Under the pieces are notes generated by a model, which saw only the letters and a list, made by a program, of their open reading frames with translations, had not been told where the DNA came from and did not search any database. A stretch of 64,000 bases of DNA from Streptomyces sp. NBC_00377 (GTDB taxonomy: Bacteria > Actinomycetota > Actinomycetes > Streptomycetales > Streptomycetaceae). Shown here in pieces: positions 15,219 through 24,244 of the stretch. Every line of letters begins with the position of its first letter. Within the stretch, counting starts at the first letter, position 1. The stretch spans positions 7,750,001 through 7,814,000 of the forward strand of contig NZ_CP107958.1 of the NCBI RefSeq assembly GCF_036075115.1. Direction: 5' to 3'. A program made the translations under genes and the position numbers.

Positions 15219-16646
15219 TCAGTCGCGGGTGACGCGCTCGTCGTAGCGCTCGGACGTCATCCGGGACCCGGCCGCGGCGACGCCCTCCAGGCGGGCGGTG
15301 ATGACCAGGGTTCCCTCCTCGATCTGGTAGTCGAGCGGCAGGTCGAGGCCGCGCATCGCGGCGACCATGCCGGTGTTGGAGGCCTGCGTGACGGCGTAGA
15401 CGCTCTCGCAGCGCGCCTCGAGGGCCATCGCCACCAGCCGGCCGAGCAGTTCGGCGCCGATGCCGCGCCGCTGCCACTGGTCCTCGATCAGCAGTGCGAC
15501 CTCCGTCTCGTCGCCGTCCCACAGCAGATGGCCGAGGCCGACGATGCGTCCGGACGGCGTCTGCACGGCGAGGGTGCGTCCGAAGCGGGGGCTGAGCAGG
15601 TGCCTCAGATAGCGGTCCGCGTCGCCGACGGGCCCGTGGTAGCGCATCCCGAGCGTGCGTGCGGAGCACCGCTCGTGCATGGCCTTCGCCGCCGCCAGGT
15701 CACCGGTGTCGGCCCGGCGCACGGTGATGGCGTTGCCCTCGGGCAGCGTCAGCACGTCCTGGCCGGGCGGGATCCTCGGGCCGAGCCGGGCGTCCAGCTC
15801 CACCAGCGCACGCGCGCGTGCGAACTCGGTCGGGGTGAACGGCAGGTACGGCCGCTCCACCGTGATCACTCCGCCTTCCGGCGCCCGCAGGCGCATCACG
15901 GTGTCCTCAAGTACGCCCTCCATGGGCACGCTCTCCGGACTCCTGCCACCGCTCCATGAGGCGGCGGGCAGGGAACGGATCGTGCAGCGGCCCAGTAGCT
16001 GGCGCAGGGCCAGGGGGAGTTCGGCGGCGTCGAGGGCGGTACGGGTGGCCAGGCCGAGGACCCGGGTCGGCGCGTCCACCAGGTCGTGGGCGTCGGCCCG
16101 CTCGATCCAGGTGCGGCTGCCGCCCGCCAGGGCCACGGCGCGGGTGATCCCGGCCGCCGGCAGGGCGCCCGGTGCGCGCAGCAGGAACTCGTCCACGGTG
16201 TCCTCGCCCAGCGGGTGGGTCTGGAGGCTCAGGATGTCCACCCGCCGGCCGGCCAGCGCGGCGCAGAGCGCGGCCAGTGACCCCGGGGCGTCCTTGACCG
16301 TCGTCCGCATCCGCCACAGGGCGCTCTCCGCGGCGACCGCGGAGGGGAGTTCGGACGGCCCGGCCTGCGACTCGTCGGAGTGCGGCCGGGCGTCGGTATC
16401 GCTCGTGGGAGGCGCGTGGCCGTGGCGCCGTGCCCACCACGTGTGGAAGCCGGCCGTGGCGACGAGCAGGGCGGCGGAGGCGGACAGCAGTACCAGGCCG
16501 TCGGGGCCGTGCCCCACCAGGTTCGCCACACCGTCGGCCACCGCGACGGCCGTGAACAGTGCGGCGAGTTCCACCACGTCCCGCCGCCAGTGGTGCACCG
16601 GGCGTCCGCGCTTCGCGCGCGTCACATCAGGAATGTCTCGAGTCAT
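15219..16646 (-). CDS. Membrane-anchored ACT-GNAT acetyltransferase
   Basis: A 475-residue protein with an unusual domain order. Two membrane segments come first (ELAALFTAVAVADGVANLV, about 27-45, and LVLLSASAALLVATAGF, about 51-67). A hydrophilic linker is followed by an ACT-like domain (RTTVKDAPGSLAALCAAL, about 113-180), a middle region, and a C-terminal GNAT acetyltransferase domain (about 320-440) with the acetyl-CoA loop QWQRRGIGAELLGRLV. ACT domains usually sense amino acids, so ligand-controlled acetylation is plausible; the substrate is unknown. It stands alone, with its promoter in 16647-16740. Confidence 0.8.
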   Translation of the reverse strand: MTRDIPDVTRAKRGRPVHHWRRDVVELAALFTAVAVADGVANLVGHGPDGLVLLSASAALLVATAGFHTWWARRHGHAPPTSDTDARPHSDESQAGPSELPSAVAAESALWRMRTTVKDAPGSLAALCAALAGRRVDILSLQTHPLGEDTVDEFLLRAPGALPAAGITRAVALAGGSRTWIERADAHDLVDAPTRVLGLATRTALDAAELPLALRQLLGRCTIRSLPAASWSGGRSPESVPMEGVLEDTVMRLRAPEGGVITVERPYLPFTPTEFARARALVELDARLGPRIPPGQDVLTLPEGNAITVRRADTGDLAAAKAMHERCSARTLGMRYHGPVGDADRYLRHLLSPRFGRTLAVQTPSGRIVGLGHLLWDGDETEVALLIEDQWQRRGIGAELLGRLVAMALEARCESVYAVTQASNTGMVAAMRGLDLPLDYQIEEGTLVITARLEGVAAAGSRMTSERYDERVTRD

Positions 16647-16753
16647 GCAGCCACTGTGGAGGAACGGTGTTGCGTGATCACGAACGGTGTGTGACTGATG
16701 GGTAAAGGTTCTTAATGCCCGTTTTGTTGAGCCTTTTACGACCTACGCCCACG

Positions 16754-16784
16754 CCGCGCACCGGGGGATGACGCCGGTGCGCGG
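16754..16784 (-). terminator. Hairpin terminator after the PhoD-type gene
   Basis: CCGCGCACCGG (16754-16764) and CCGGTGCGCGG (16774-16784) make a perfect 11-bp stem with a 9-base loop, 68 bases beyond the TAG stop at 16852 on the minus strand. The rest of the 205-base gap 16647-16851 holds short degenerate GGGTACGGGACGGA-like repeats and the promoter of the ACT-GNAT gene. Confidence 0.6.
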
Positions 16785-16851
16785 CACAGGACCGAGGGTA
16801 CGGGACGGAGGGTACGCAACCGAGGTATGGGACGAGGTACGGGAGACCGGA

Positions 16852-18438
16852 CTACTGCCCGACGCGCCCGGGCTGGAGCACCTTCGTGAACAGCACGGTC
16901 CCGTCCTGCTCGCGCAGACGCACGGTCAGCTCCCCGCTGCCGCCGTCGATGTCGACCTCGCCGAAGAACTGGTAGCCGCCCGCGGGCGAGACATTGGCGG
17001 CGGTCGGAGCCTTCACGAACACGCGCTCCGGACCGAACGTGGCGTCCAGCGCGCTGGCGGGGAAGGCGCCCGCGTTGAGCGGACCGGAGACGAACTCCCA
17101 GAACGGCTCGAAGTCGGTGAACGCGGCCCGCGACGGCTGGTAGTGCTGCGCCGAGGTGTGGTGGACGTCGGCCGTCAGCCACACCGTGCCGGTGATCCGC
17201 CGATGCTTGATGTACCGCAGGAGTTCGGCGATCTGGAGCTCACGGCCCAGTGGCGCCCCGGGGTCGCCCTGCGCGACGGCCTCGATGTTCGCCCTGCCCT
17301 CCGTGGCGTCCGGCACGACCAGCCCGAGGGGCATGTCCGCGGCGATCACCTTCCACACCGCGCGTGACCGGGACAGCTCCCGCTCGAGCCACTTCAACTG
17401 CTCGGCGCCCAGGATGCCCTGCGGGTCCACGCTCTGGTCGTCGGGCGAGTTGGCGTTGCGGTACGTCCGCATGTCCAGCACGAACACGTCCAGCAGCGGC
17501 CCGTGGCGCACGACCCGGTGGACGCGGCCCTGTTCGGCGCCCGGGCGCAGGCCGGAGATCGGGAAGTACTCGCTGAACGCCCGCCGGGCGCGCGCCGCGA
17601 GGACGTCGACGCTCTTCTCGGCGTACCGCGTGTCGGAGCCGGCGATCACCTCGCCGGGGTACCAGTTGTTGCGGACCTCGTGATCGTCCCACTGGATGAC
17701 GGACGGCACCTGGGCGTTGAAGCGGCGCAGGTTGTCGTCGAGCAGGTTGTAGCGGAAGTTGCCCCGGAACTCGGCGAGGGTCTCGGCGACCTTGGCCTTC
17801 TCCTCGGTGGTGATGTTGCGCCACAGGGAGCCGTCGGGCAGGGCCTGCGTGGACGCGATCGGCCCGTCGGCGTAGATGTTGTCGCCGCTGCACAGGAAGA
17901 AGTCGGGATCGAGCTTCGCCATCGCGTCGTAGATGCGGTATCCGCCCAGCTCGGGGTTGATGCCCCAGCCCTGGCCCGCGAGGTCCCCCGACCACAGGAA
18001 GCGCACCCCGTGCCGGCGCCCGAGCGGGGCGGTCCGGAAGGTGCCGGTCACCGGCTCGCCGGTACGGCGCGGGTCGTCCGGGTCGGCGAGCAGCACGCGG
18101 TAGTGGATCTGCTCGCCGGCCGGCAGACCGTGCAGCCGGGTGGTGCCGGTGAAGTCCGTACCCGGGCCGAGCAGCGGGCCGTGCCACCGGCGGGCACCGC
18201 GGAAGGACTCAGTGGCGGACGTCTCGACGATCATCCGCGCCGGGCGGTCCGAGCGCACCCACACCAGACCGGAGTCGGCGGTCACGTCCCCGGTCTGCAC
18301 CCCCCACCCCGCCCCGGGCCGCCCGGACCGTGCGAAGGCGGGGGCCGCGCCGAGGGTGGTGGGCAGGGTCAGGGCCGCGGACGCGGCGAGCGAGCCGCGC
18401 AGGACGCTGCGGCGCCCGGGAAACGGAGTGGGTGACAT
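16852..18438 (-). CDS. phoD: Secreted PhoD-type alkaline phosphatase
   Basis: A 528-residue PhoD family phosphodiesterase/phosphatase. It begins with a Tat signal peptide (GRRSVLRGS twin-arginine motif, hydrophobic stretch, cleavage near APAFA, about residue 37). The N-terminal Fn3-like PhoD_N domain is followed by the metallophosphatase core with SGDNIYAD, IQWDDHEVRNNW and LTADVHHTSAQHY, which hold the Fe/Ca ligands. ATG 18438 is set by a GGAGG ribosome site seven bases upstream; longer versions lack one. It would release phosphate from esters outside the cell. Control by PhoP is typical for the family, but I did not identify PHO boxes. Confidence 0.92.
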   Translation of the reverse strand: MSPTPFPGRRSVLRGSLAASAALTLPTTLGAAPAFARSGRPGAGWGVQTGDVTADSGLVWVRSDRPARMIVETSATESFRGARRWHGPLLGPGTDFTGTTRLHGLPAGEQIHYRVLLADPDDPRRTGEPVTGTFRTAPLGRRHGVRFLWSGDLAGQGWGINPELGGYRIYDAMAKLDPDFFLCSGDNIYADGPIASTQALPDGSLWRNITTEEKAKVAETLAEFRGNFRYNLLDDNLRRFNAQVPSVIQWDDHEVRNNWYPGEVIAGSDTRYAEKSVDVLAARARRAFSEYFPISGLRPGAEQGRVHRVVRHGPLLDVFVLDMRTYRNANSPDDQSVDPQGILGAEQLKWLERELSRSRAVWKVIAADMPLGLVVPDATEGRANIEAVAQGDPGAPLGRELQIAELLRYIKHRRITGTVWLTADVHHTSAQHYQPSRAAFTDFEPFWEFVSGPLNAGAFPASALDATFGPERVFVKAPTAANVSPAGGYQFFGEVDIDGGSGELTVRLREQDGTVLFTKVLQPGRVGQ

Positions 18439-18566
18439 GAAGGGGCCTCCAGGGGCGGGATCCGGCCGGTGTGCACAGCCACAACTACTGGTGCGCCGCA
18501 GCGCACACGGAAACCGCAAGTGAACAACTGCCCGCGCCCGTGCGGGATCCGGCGCGCCGGCCCCGG

Positions 18567-20003
18567 TCACCGGGTGGCGACGGCCTCCGCCATCAGGCGT
18601 ACGCCGTCCCGCACCCGCTCGGGAGGCACGTGCGCGTAGCCGAGGACGAGACGTACGGTCCCGTCCCGCACGGCACGCGCGTGTGTGTAGTCCGCCAGCG
18701 CGCGCACCTCGACGCCCGCCGCGGCCGCCCTGGCGAGGAACCGCTCCTGCGGCCCGTACCGCGGGGGGAGCTCGGCGATGACGTGCAGCCCCGCCGCGAT
18801 CCCGGACACCCGCGCCCCGGGGAAGTGCTCCCGGAGCGCGTCCACGAGGGCGTCCCGGCGCTCACGGTAGGCCCGCTGGCAGCGGCGCAGCTGGCGGTCG
18901 TAGTCGCCGTGCTCCACGAACCGGGCGAACAGCGCCTGGTCGAGGGCGGGATGACCGAGGTCCATGGTCCGCTTGCGCTCGACGACCTCAGCGGCCAGCG
19001 CCTCGGGGACCAGCAGCCAGCCGAGCCGCAGTCCCGGCGCGAGCGACTTGCTGACCGATCCGGTGTAGGCCACGCGCTCCGGGTCCAGGCCCTGGAGCGC
19101 GCCGACGGGGGCACGGTCGTAGCGGAAGTCGCCGTCGTAGTCGTCCTCGACCACGAAACCGTCCACGGACCGCGCCCAGTCGAGCAGTTCCGCGCGCCGT
19201 CGCGCCGAGTACGCGATGCCGGTGGGGAACTGGTGCGCGGGCGTCGTCACCACGGCCCGGACCCCGGACGACCCGAGGGCGTCCATGGCGAGCCCCTCGT
19301 CGTCCAGCGCCAGGGGAACGGCGGTGACGCCCGCCGCCGCGTACAGGGCGCCGTGCCGGGGGCTCCCGGGGTCCTCGACGCCGACCGTGTCCATACCGCG
19401 CGCGTGCAGCGCGAGACCGAGCAGCGCCGTCGCCTGGGCCACCCCGGACACGACCACGACACGCTCCGGATCCGCGACCACGCCCCGGCGACGGGCGAGA
19501 AGTCCGGCGAGCGCGGTGCGCAGTCCGGGCAGCCCGCGCGGGTCGGGATAGCCGAGCTCGTGGTGGGGCAGTCCGGCGAGCACGCTGCGCTGTGCGGCGG
19601 CCCAGGCGGCGCGCGGGAACAGCGACAGGTCCGGAGTGCCCGGCACGAAGTCGGCCCGCGCGCCCGGGGTACGCGGAGCGAGGTCCCGCGCGTGTGGCCG
19701 GGCCGCCCGGACGGCGTCGCTCACCCAGGTCCCCGCGCCGCGGCCGCTGCGCAGATAGCCCTCGGCCGTCAACTGCTCGTACGCCTCGGTGACCAGGCCG
19801 CGGGACACCCCGAGGTCGGCGGCGAGGTCGCGGCTCGACGGGAGCCGGGTGCCCTGCGCGAGGCGCCCCGAACGGACGGCGTCCCGCAGCGCGGTCTGCA
19901 ACGCGCGGCCACGCGCGCGCGGCGGGGCCGAGACGGCCGGCATCAGCACCTCCCAGGCCGCCGGTCCGGGCGCCCGGCCGGAATTGGTCCCCGATGACGT
20001 CAT
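18567..20003 (-). CDS. MocR/PdxR-type GntR-aminotransferase regulator
   Basis: A 478-residue MocR-family regulator. The N-terminal GntR winged helix (about 30-95: LRDAVRSGRLAQGTRLPSSR, then GVSRGLVTEAYEQLTAEGYL) is fused to a fold-type I aminotransferase domain with EDDYDGDFRYDR and the PLP Lys in YTGSVSKSLAPGLRLGWL. Such proteins sense PLP or amino-acid adducts. It is head to head with a DMT exporter gene 47 bases away, the common MocR-target arrangement, so that gene is its likely target. Confidence 0.9.
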   Translation of the reverse strand: MTSSGTNSGRAPGPAAWEVLMPAVSAPPRARGRALQTALRDAVRSGRLAQGTRLPSSRDLAADLGVSRGLVTEAYEQLTAEGYLRSGRGAGTWVSDAVRAARPHARDLAPRTPGARADFVPGTPDLSLFPRAAWAAAQRSVLAGLPHHELGYPDPRGLPGLRTALAGLLARRRGVVADPERVVVVSGVAQATALLGLALHARGMDTVGVEDPGSPRHGALYAAAGVTAVPLALDDEGLAMDALGSSGVRAVVTTPAHQFPTGIAYSARRRAELLDWARSVDGFVVEDDYDGDFRYDRAPVGALQGLDPERVAYTGSVSKSLAPGLRLGWLLVPEALAAEVVERKRTMDLGHPALDQALFARFVEHGDYDRQLRRCQRAYRERRDALVDALREHFPGARVSGIAAGLHVIAELPPRYGPQERFLARAAAAGVEVRALADYTHARAVRDGTVRLVLGYAHVPPERVRDGVRLMAEAVATR

Positions 20004-20050
20004 GGAAGTGGACCTTAACCGGGGCCGCCGCCCTTCCTACCGTCGCTTCC

Positions 20051-21217
20051 ATGAACGTCACCACCCTGCGCGGGTCCCTGCTCGCCGCACTCGCCTGTCT
20101 CCTCGTCGGAGGGTCGTTCACCGCCAACAGCGTGCTCGGCGCCTACCCGTACGCGGGCGGTCAGGCCCTGCGCTACGGCCTCGCCTGTCTGCTGCTGGCG
20201 CCCGTGGTGGGCGCGGGGGCGGGGGCCCGGCTGCGGGCGCTCACCCCGCGGCTGTGGCTGCGCCTGGCGCTGCTCGCGGCCGTCGGGACGGTCGGCTTCA
20301 ACATGGCCGTGCTGGCCGCCGAACGCTCGGCGGAACCGGCCGTGCCCGGCGTGCTGGTGGGCTGCGCGCCCGTCGTCGTCGGCGTCCTCGTCCCGCTCCT
20401 GGAGGGACGGCGGCCCCGCCGGTCGGTGCTCGCGGGGGCGTCGCTGGTCGCCGTCGGCGCGTTCACGGTGCAGGGGTGGGGCCGCACGGACGGCGCGGGG
20501 CTCGCCTGCTCGGTCTGCGCCCTGGCCGGCGAGGTCGGGTTCGCCGTCCTGGCCGTGCCCGTCCTGCGGCTGCTGGGGCCCCGGCTGCTGTCCGCCGCGG
20601 TGTGCGGGATCGCCGCGGCGGAGGCCGCGGTGACCGGTCTGCTGCTCGACGGCGGCGCGTGGCTGCGCAGGCCGGACGGCGCCGAGGCCGCCGCGCTGCT
20701 GTGCCAGGCGGCCGTCGTCACCGTCGTCGGCTTCGTGTGCTGGTACATGGGCGTGCAGCGGATCGGCGCGGAGCGCGCCACGATCTTCTCCGGGCTCATC
20801 CCGGTGGCGGCCGCCTGCACCGCGCCCCTCGTCGGAACGGGCGCCTACGGCCCCGCCCAGGCCGTCGGAAGCGCTCTCGTCGGGGGTGGGGTCGCCCTGG
20901 GGGCCGGTGCGGTGAGGCGTGCCCGCCGGGGCTCAGCGGCTGCCGTCGAGAAGCACCCGCGCGACGAGCGCCGGGTCGTCGCTCATCGGGCAGTGACCGC
21001 AGCCGGGCAGTCGCACCAGGCGCGCGGCGGGGATGACCCGCTTGGCGCGGACTCCCTGGCGGCGTACGAGCAGCCAGTCGCGGGTGCCCCAGCCGAGCGT
21101 GACCGGGATGCCGGGGACGTCGTCGGTGAACCGGACGGTGGTGCCGGCCCGCAGGGTCTGGTCGAATCCGGTGGCCCGGGCCAGGGCCAGTGTCTCGGCG
21201 ACCACGGCCTCGGGTGA
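20051..21217 (+). CDS. EamA/DMT-family exporter with long antisense-overlapping tail
   Basis: A 10-helix drug/metabolite transporter occupies about residues 1-290 (for example LLAALACLLVGGSFTANSVLG; LCQAAVVTVVGFVCWYMGVQRIGAERATIFSGL; SALVGGGVALGAGAV). Family members end near 300 residues. Here the frame stays open to residue 388, and the last 95 residues are hydrophilic, unlike any transporter, and lie antisense to the 3' end of the hydrolase gene. A shift of two bases just before the overlap would give a TGA near the expected end, so a lost stop or a small indel is possible. CTACCGT before ATG 20051 fits a -10 for leaderless expression. Control by the divergent MocR protein is likely. Confidence 0.85.
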   Translation: MNVTTLRGSLLAALACLLVGGSFTANSVLGAYPYAGGQALRYGLACLLLAPVVGAGAGARLRALTPRLWLRLALLAAVGTVGFNMAVLAAERSAEPAVPGVLVGCAPVVVGVLVPLLEGRRPRRSVLAGASLVAVGAFTVQGWGRTDGAGLACSVCALAGEVGFAVLAVPVLRLLGPRLLSAAVCGIAAAEAAVTGLLLDGGAWLRRPDGAEAAALLCQAAVVTVVGFVCWYMGVQRIGAERATIFSGLIPVAAACTAPLVGTGAYGPAQAVGSALVGGGVALGAGAVRRARRGSAAAVEKHPRDERRVVAHRAVTAAGQSHQARGGDDPLGADSLAAYEQPVAGAPAERDRDAGDVVGEPDGGAGPQGLVESGGPGQGQCLGDHGLG

Positions 21218-21763
21218 ACGCCGGCTCGGGCGGGCGTAGATGGTGCTGGTGAGGGCCGTACGGCCGGCCACCGTGCCGGCCATCCGCTCGACGAGGGGCA
21301 GAGGCATCCGGCGCGAGATCTGGCGCATGGTCATGAGGATGCCGAAGGCGTAGCGCCGTTCGGCCTGCGACCAGAACCCGGCCGGGGACAGTGCGGTGAC
21401 GGACCGTACGAGTTTCTCACGGCCGAGTTCCAGGGCGAGCAGACCGCCGAGGGAGTTGCCCGCGACGTGCGGCCGGTCGAGTTCCAGCGCCTCGCAGAAG
21501 GCGCCGAACACCGCGGCGGTGGTGGGCAGGTCGTAGGCCAGTCCGTCCGGCAGCGGCGGGGAGGCGCCGAATCCGGGCAGGTCCACGGCGATCACCTCGC
21601 GCTCGGTGGCAAGGATGTCCACCACCGGGTCCCAGGCCTGCCGGTGGTGTCCGATGCCGTGCAGCAGGAGCAGCGGCTCGCCCTTGCCCACGCGCGCGTA
21701 GGAGACGGTGACCGGCAGCGGGCCGCTGGGGGAGGGGACCGTGAAGGAGACGGTGGCGGACAT
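20933..21763 (-). CDS. Alpha/beta-fold hydrolase
   Basis: A 276-residue alpha/beta hydrolase. The oxyanion motif LLLLHGIGHHRQAW, nucleophile elbow VAGNSLGGLLAL (Ser near 108), acid residue in WGTRDWLL and the terminal His in LPGCGHCPMSDDP are all visible, so it should be active on an ester or related bond; the substrate is unknown. ATG 21763 follows a GAGGAG ribosome site by six bases. Its last 285 bases are antisense to the end of the DMT exporter gene. Confidence 0.9.
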   Translation of the reverse strand: MSATVSFTVPSPSGPLPVTVSYARVGKGEPLLLLHGIGHHRQAWDPVVDILATEREVIAVDLPGFGASPPLPDGLAYDLPTTAAVFGAFCEALELDRPHVAGNSLGGLLALELGREKLVRSVTALSPAGFWSQAERRYAFGILMTMRQISRRMPLPLVERMAGTVAGRTALTSTIYARPSRRSPEAVVAETLALARATGFDQTLRAGTTVRFTDDVPGIPVTLGWGTRDWLLVRRQGVRAKRVIPAARLVRLPGCGHCPMSDDPALVARVLLDGSR

Positions 21764-22091
21764 GGGGAGCTCCTCGACTGGACGGGCCGTGGACCGGCCG
21801 GCGGACGCCGTAGACAGCTTGTCAGCAAAAGCTACCGACGGGTAGCCCCTCGGGCCGGTGTCGGGTCCCCGAGTCGTGTGGCCGGGGCTTTGCCGCACTG
21901 TCACGAGAACGCGCCCGTACGAACGCCCCGTGAACGCTTCCCGACCCGGAGCCCCAAGCCCCGCCGAGGGATCGAGGATTGGTCTTGACCAAGGGTGGGG
22001 GCCGTCCTATGGTCGCAGAGAAGTACAACAACCTTTAATAAACAAGGGCGCGAAAAATTGCCGCCGGACCACGGCGATTGCGGAGGACAGG
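21764..22091. other. Gene-free divergent region before the GntR gene
   Basis: This 328-base gap separates the hydrolase and GntR genes, which point away from each other. The last 110 bases hold the dre-like operator and promoter (21979-22013) and an unusually A/T-rich leader around 22020-22060. No gene is supported in the remainder. Confidence 0.6.
21979..22013 (+). promoter_or_regulatory. Sigma-HrdB-like promoter overlapped by a DasR-type (dre) operator
   Basis: TTGGTCTTGACCAA (21979-21992) is a 6-bp inverted repeat with a 2-base centre and closely matches the DasR responsive element core TGGTCTAGACCA. Its right half contains a -35 TTGACC (21985-21990), followed after exactly 17 bases by a -10 TATGGT (22008-22013). 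Repression by a GntR/HutC protein binding over the -35 is therefore likely. The leader to the GTG start is about 72 bases. Confidence 0.7.
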
Positions 22092-22853
22092 GTGGGGACC
22101 ACGCAACTGGAATCGGTACCGGAACCGAAGTACTGGCATCTCAAGACCGTGCTCAGTGAGGCACTCGACTCGGAATTCACCGTCGGCGAGATCCTCCCCA
22201 ACGAGCGTGACCTGGCGGCCCGCTTCGGCGTCGCCCGCGCCACGCTGCGCCAGGCACTGGAGCAGCTCGAACTCGAGGGCCGTCTCCAGCGCCGCCGCGG
22301 CGTCGGCACCACCGTCGCCCCGCCGCGGATGGGAGTCGCCGTCGGCACCGGGCAGCAGGCCTGGCCCGGCACGGGCGACGACGCCTGGCAGGCCGTCGAC
22401 TGCGCGCTCGCCGTCCCGCCCGCCGTCGTCGCCACCGCCCTGGAGACCGCGCGCGACCGGTCCGTCCACGTCGTGCGCCGCTCGCGGGTCTCACACGGCC
22501 AGCCCGTCGCCGCCGAGCTGCTCTACGTCCCCGTGACGTCGGTGCCCGATCTCACCGCGATCGACGCGCCCACCGAAGCGGCACGCGCGCGTGCGGTACT
22601 GCGCGAACTCCAGCGGCTGGAGCTCCAGGGCCAGGACAGCGCCGTCGAGCTGGGCTCGGCCCGCGCGGACGACGCCCGGGAACTCGACCGGCTTCCCGGC
22701 GCGCCCGTCCTCGTCGTCACCACCCGCTTCTTCGCCGGGGGACGCACCGCGGCACTCTCCGTCGCGACCTACCGCGCGGACACCTGCCGGCTGACGTTCG
22801 GCGCGTCAGGGGGCGTGGAAATACACCACGGACCGGAGCGACAGACGTCCTGA
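22092..22853 (+). CDS. GntR-family (HutC/UTRA) regulator
   Basis: A 253-residue GntR regulator. The winged helix (about 25-75) reads GEILPNERDLAARFGVARATLRQALEQLELEGRL then RRRGVGTTVA; the remaining 170 residues resemble the UTRA ligand domain, which in DasR binds amino-sugar phosphates. GTG 22092 is set by GGAGG five bases upstream. The dre-like site in its own promoter suggests control by DasR or self-control. It converges with a ROK-type regulator, another sugar-linked family. Its ligand is not known. Confidence 0.85.
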   Translation: MGTTQLESVPEPKYWHLKTVLSEALDSEFTVGEILPNERDLAARFGVARATLRQALEQLELEGRLQRRRGVGTTVAPPRMGVAVGTGQQAWPGTGDDAWQAVDCALAVPPAVVATALETARDRSVHVVRRSRVSHGQPVAAELLYVPVTSVPDLTAIDAPTEAARARAVLRELQRLELQGQDSAVELGSARADDARELDRLPGAPVLVVTTRFFAGGRTAALSVATYRADTCRLTFGASGGVEIHHGPERQTS

Positions 22854-22929
22854 ACACCCCCTCCGCCCCGCGCCGGACACGGCAGGCTCCCTGAACCGCC
22901 TGCAACCCGCCGCCGGGCGGACGCCCCCA

Positions 22930-22958
22930 CCGCGCCCCGGAACCCCACCGGGGCGCGG
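22930..22958. terminator. Bidirectional hairpin terminator
   Basis: CCGCGCCCCGG and CCGGGGCGCGG form a perfect 11-bp stem with a 7-base loop between the convergent GntR and ROK genes. Confidence 0.72.
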
Positions 22959-22981
22959 CGCGTCGCACCGGTGACAGTCGG

Positions 22982-24244
22982 TCAGCGCCGCGCCGTCACC
23001 GTTCCCTCGACCGCGAACAGCTGCTCCTCGACGTGATCGAGGGCGAGCCGCAGCGCACCCGTCGCCACCGCCGCCTCACCGAGCAGCGACAGGGCCACCT
23101 TCGGCGGCCGCAGACAGTAGCGCGCCAACTCGCGGCGCAGCGGCTCCAGCACACCGTCCAGACCGGCCGCCCAGCCGCCGACCACCACCAGCTCGGGATC
23201 GAGCGCCAGGACCAGCGCGGCCACGTCGTGCACGAGCCGCTGGATGAACCGGTCCACCGCCGCCCTGGCCTCCTCGTCCCCCTCGCGGGCCTGCGCGAAC
23301 ACCTCCGCGACCGCCTGCTCGTCCAGCGGATGCAGCGGCTCGTCCGTCATGGACAGCAGCGTCTCGGGCGTCACCTCACGGCCCAGCAGGTGCAACGCGC
23401 CGATCTCCCCGGCCGCCCCGCCGTACCCCCGGTGCAGCCGCCCCCCGATCAGCGAGCCGGCACCCGGGCTCAGCCCGGCCAGCACGAAGACGACGTCGTC
23501 GGACTCGGTGGCCGACCCCTTCCAGTGCTCGGCCACGGCCGCCGCGTTGGCGTCGTTCTCCACCAGCACCGGACATTTGAAGGAACGACTCAGCCGCTCG
23601 CCCAGCCGCAGCCCCGTCCACTCGGGCAGCGCGGTGCCCAGCCGCACCGTCCCGTCCGCCTCCACGATGCCCGGCGTGGCGACGCCCACGGCCCGCAGCG
23701 AGCTGCGCGGGACGCCGGCCCGGCGCAGCAGCTCGGCGACCGCGGTACGCAGCCGCTCCAGCCGCTCGTCCGCCGGCGCCGCCTCGTCGACCTCCTTGGC
23801 CTGCGCGCCCAGCACCCGGCCGTCCAGGTCGGCCAGCAACGCGGCCACCCGGTGCGAGCCGATCTCCAGCCCCAGCAGATGCCCGGCCTCCGCCCGGAAC
23901 CGGAACCGGCGCGCGGGCCGCCCCTGCCGCCGGGCCACGCTCTCGTCGGCCGCCTTCTCGACGACCAGCCCCGCCCCGATGAGATCCTCGACGACCCCCT
24001 CGACGGTCGGCCGGGACAGGCCCGTCACACGGGTGATCTCCGTGAGCGTCGCGCAGTCCGCGGCACGCAGCGCGTGCAGCACCACCGCGGAATTGATCCT
24101 TCGCAGCAGCGAGGGATCCCCGCCGGTCAGCCGCCCCAACGACCCGTCCTTCCAGCTCGTGCGCGTGATGGCCGGATCGTACTCGGCGGGACGGAGCCGG
24201 GCGAGTGAGGAATCCGTACCGATATCTTTCCGAAGCGCGATCAC
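22982..24244 (-). CDS. ROK-family transcriptional regulator
   Basis: A 420-residue ROK repressor. An N-terminal winged helix (about 45-105: SAVVLHALRAADCATLTEITRVTGLSRPTVEGVV) precedes a two-lobe sugar-kinase-like domain with VGVATPGIVEADG, LVENDANAAAVAEHWKGSA and the GYGGAAGEIGALHLL region. The cysteine zinc cluster of many ROK kinases is absent, so a ligand-sensing rather than catalytic role is likely. The start at 24244 is the first ATG of a clean frame. A sugar signal is probable; the target genes are not visible nearby. Confidence 0.88.
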   Translation of the reverse strand: MIALRKDIGTDSSLARLRPAEYDPAITRTSWKDGSLGRLTGGDPSLLRRINSAVVLHALRAADCATLTEITRVTGLSRPTVEGVVEDLIGAGLVVEKAADESVARRQGRPARRFRFRAEAGHLLGLEIGSHRVAALLADLDGRVLGAQAKEVDEAAPADERLERLRTAVAELLRRAGVPRSSLRAVGVATPGIVEADGTVRLGTALPEWTGLRLGERLSRSFKCPVLVENDANAAAVAEHWKGSATESDDVVFVLAGLSPGAGSLIGGRLHRGYGGAAGEIGALHLLGREVTPETLLSMTDEPLHPLDEQAVAEVFAQAREGDEEARAAVDRFIQRLVHDVAALVLALDPELVVVGGWAAGLDGVLEPLRRELARYCLRPPKVALSLLGEAAVATGALRLALDHVEEQLFAVEGTVTARR

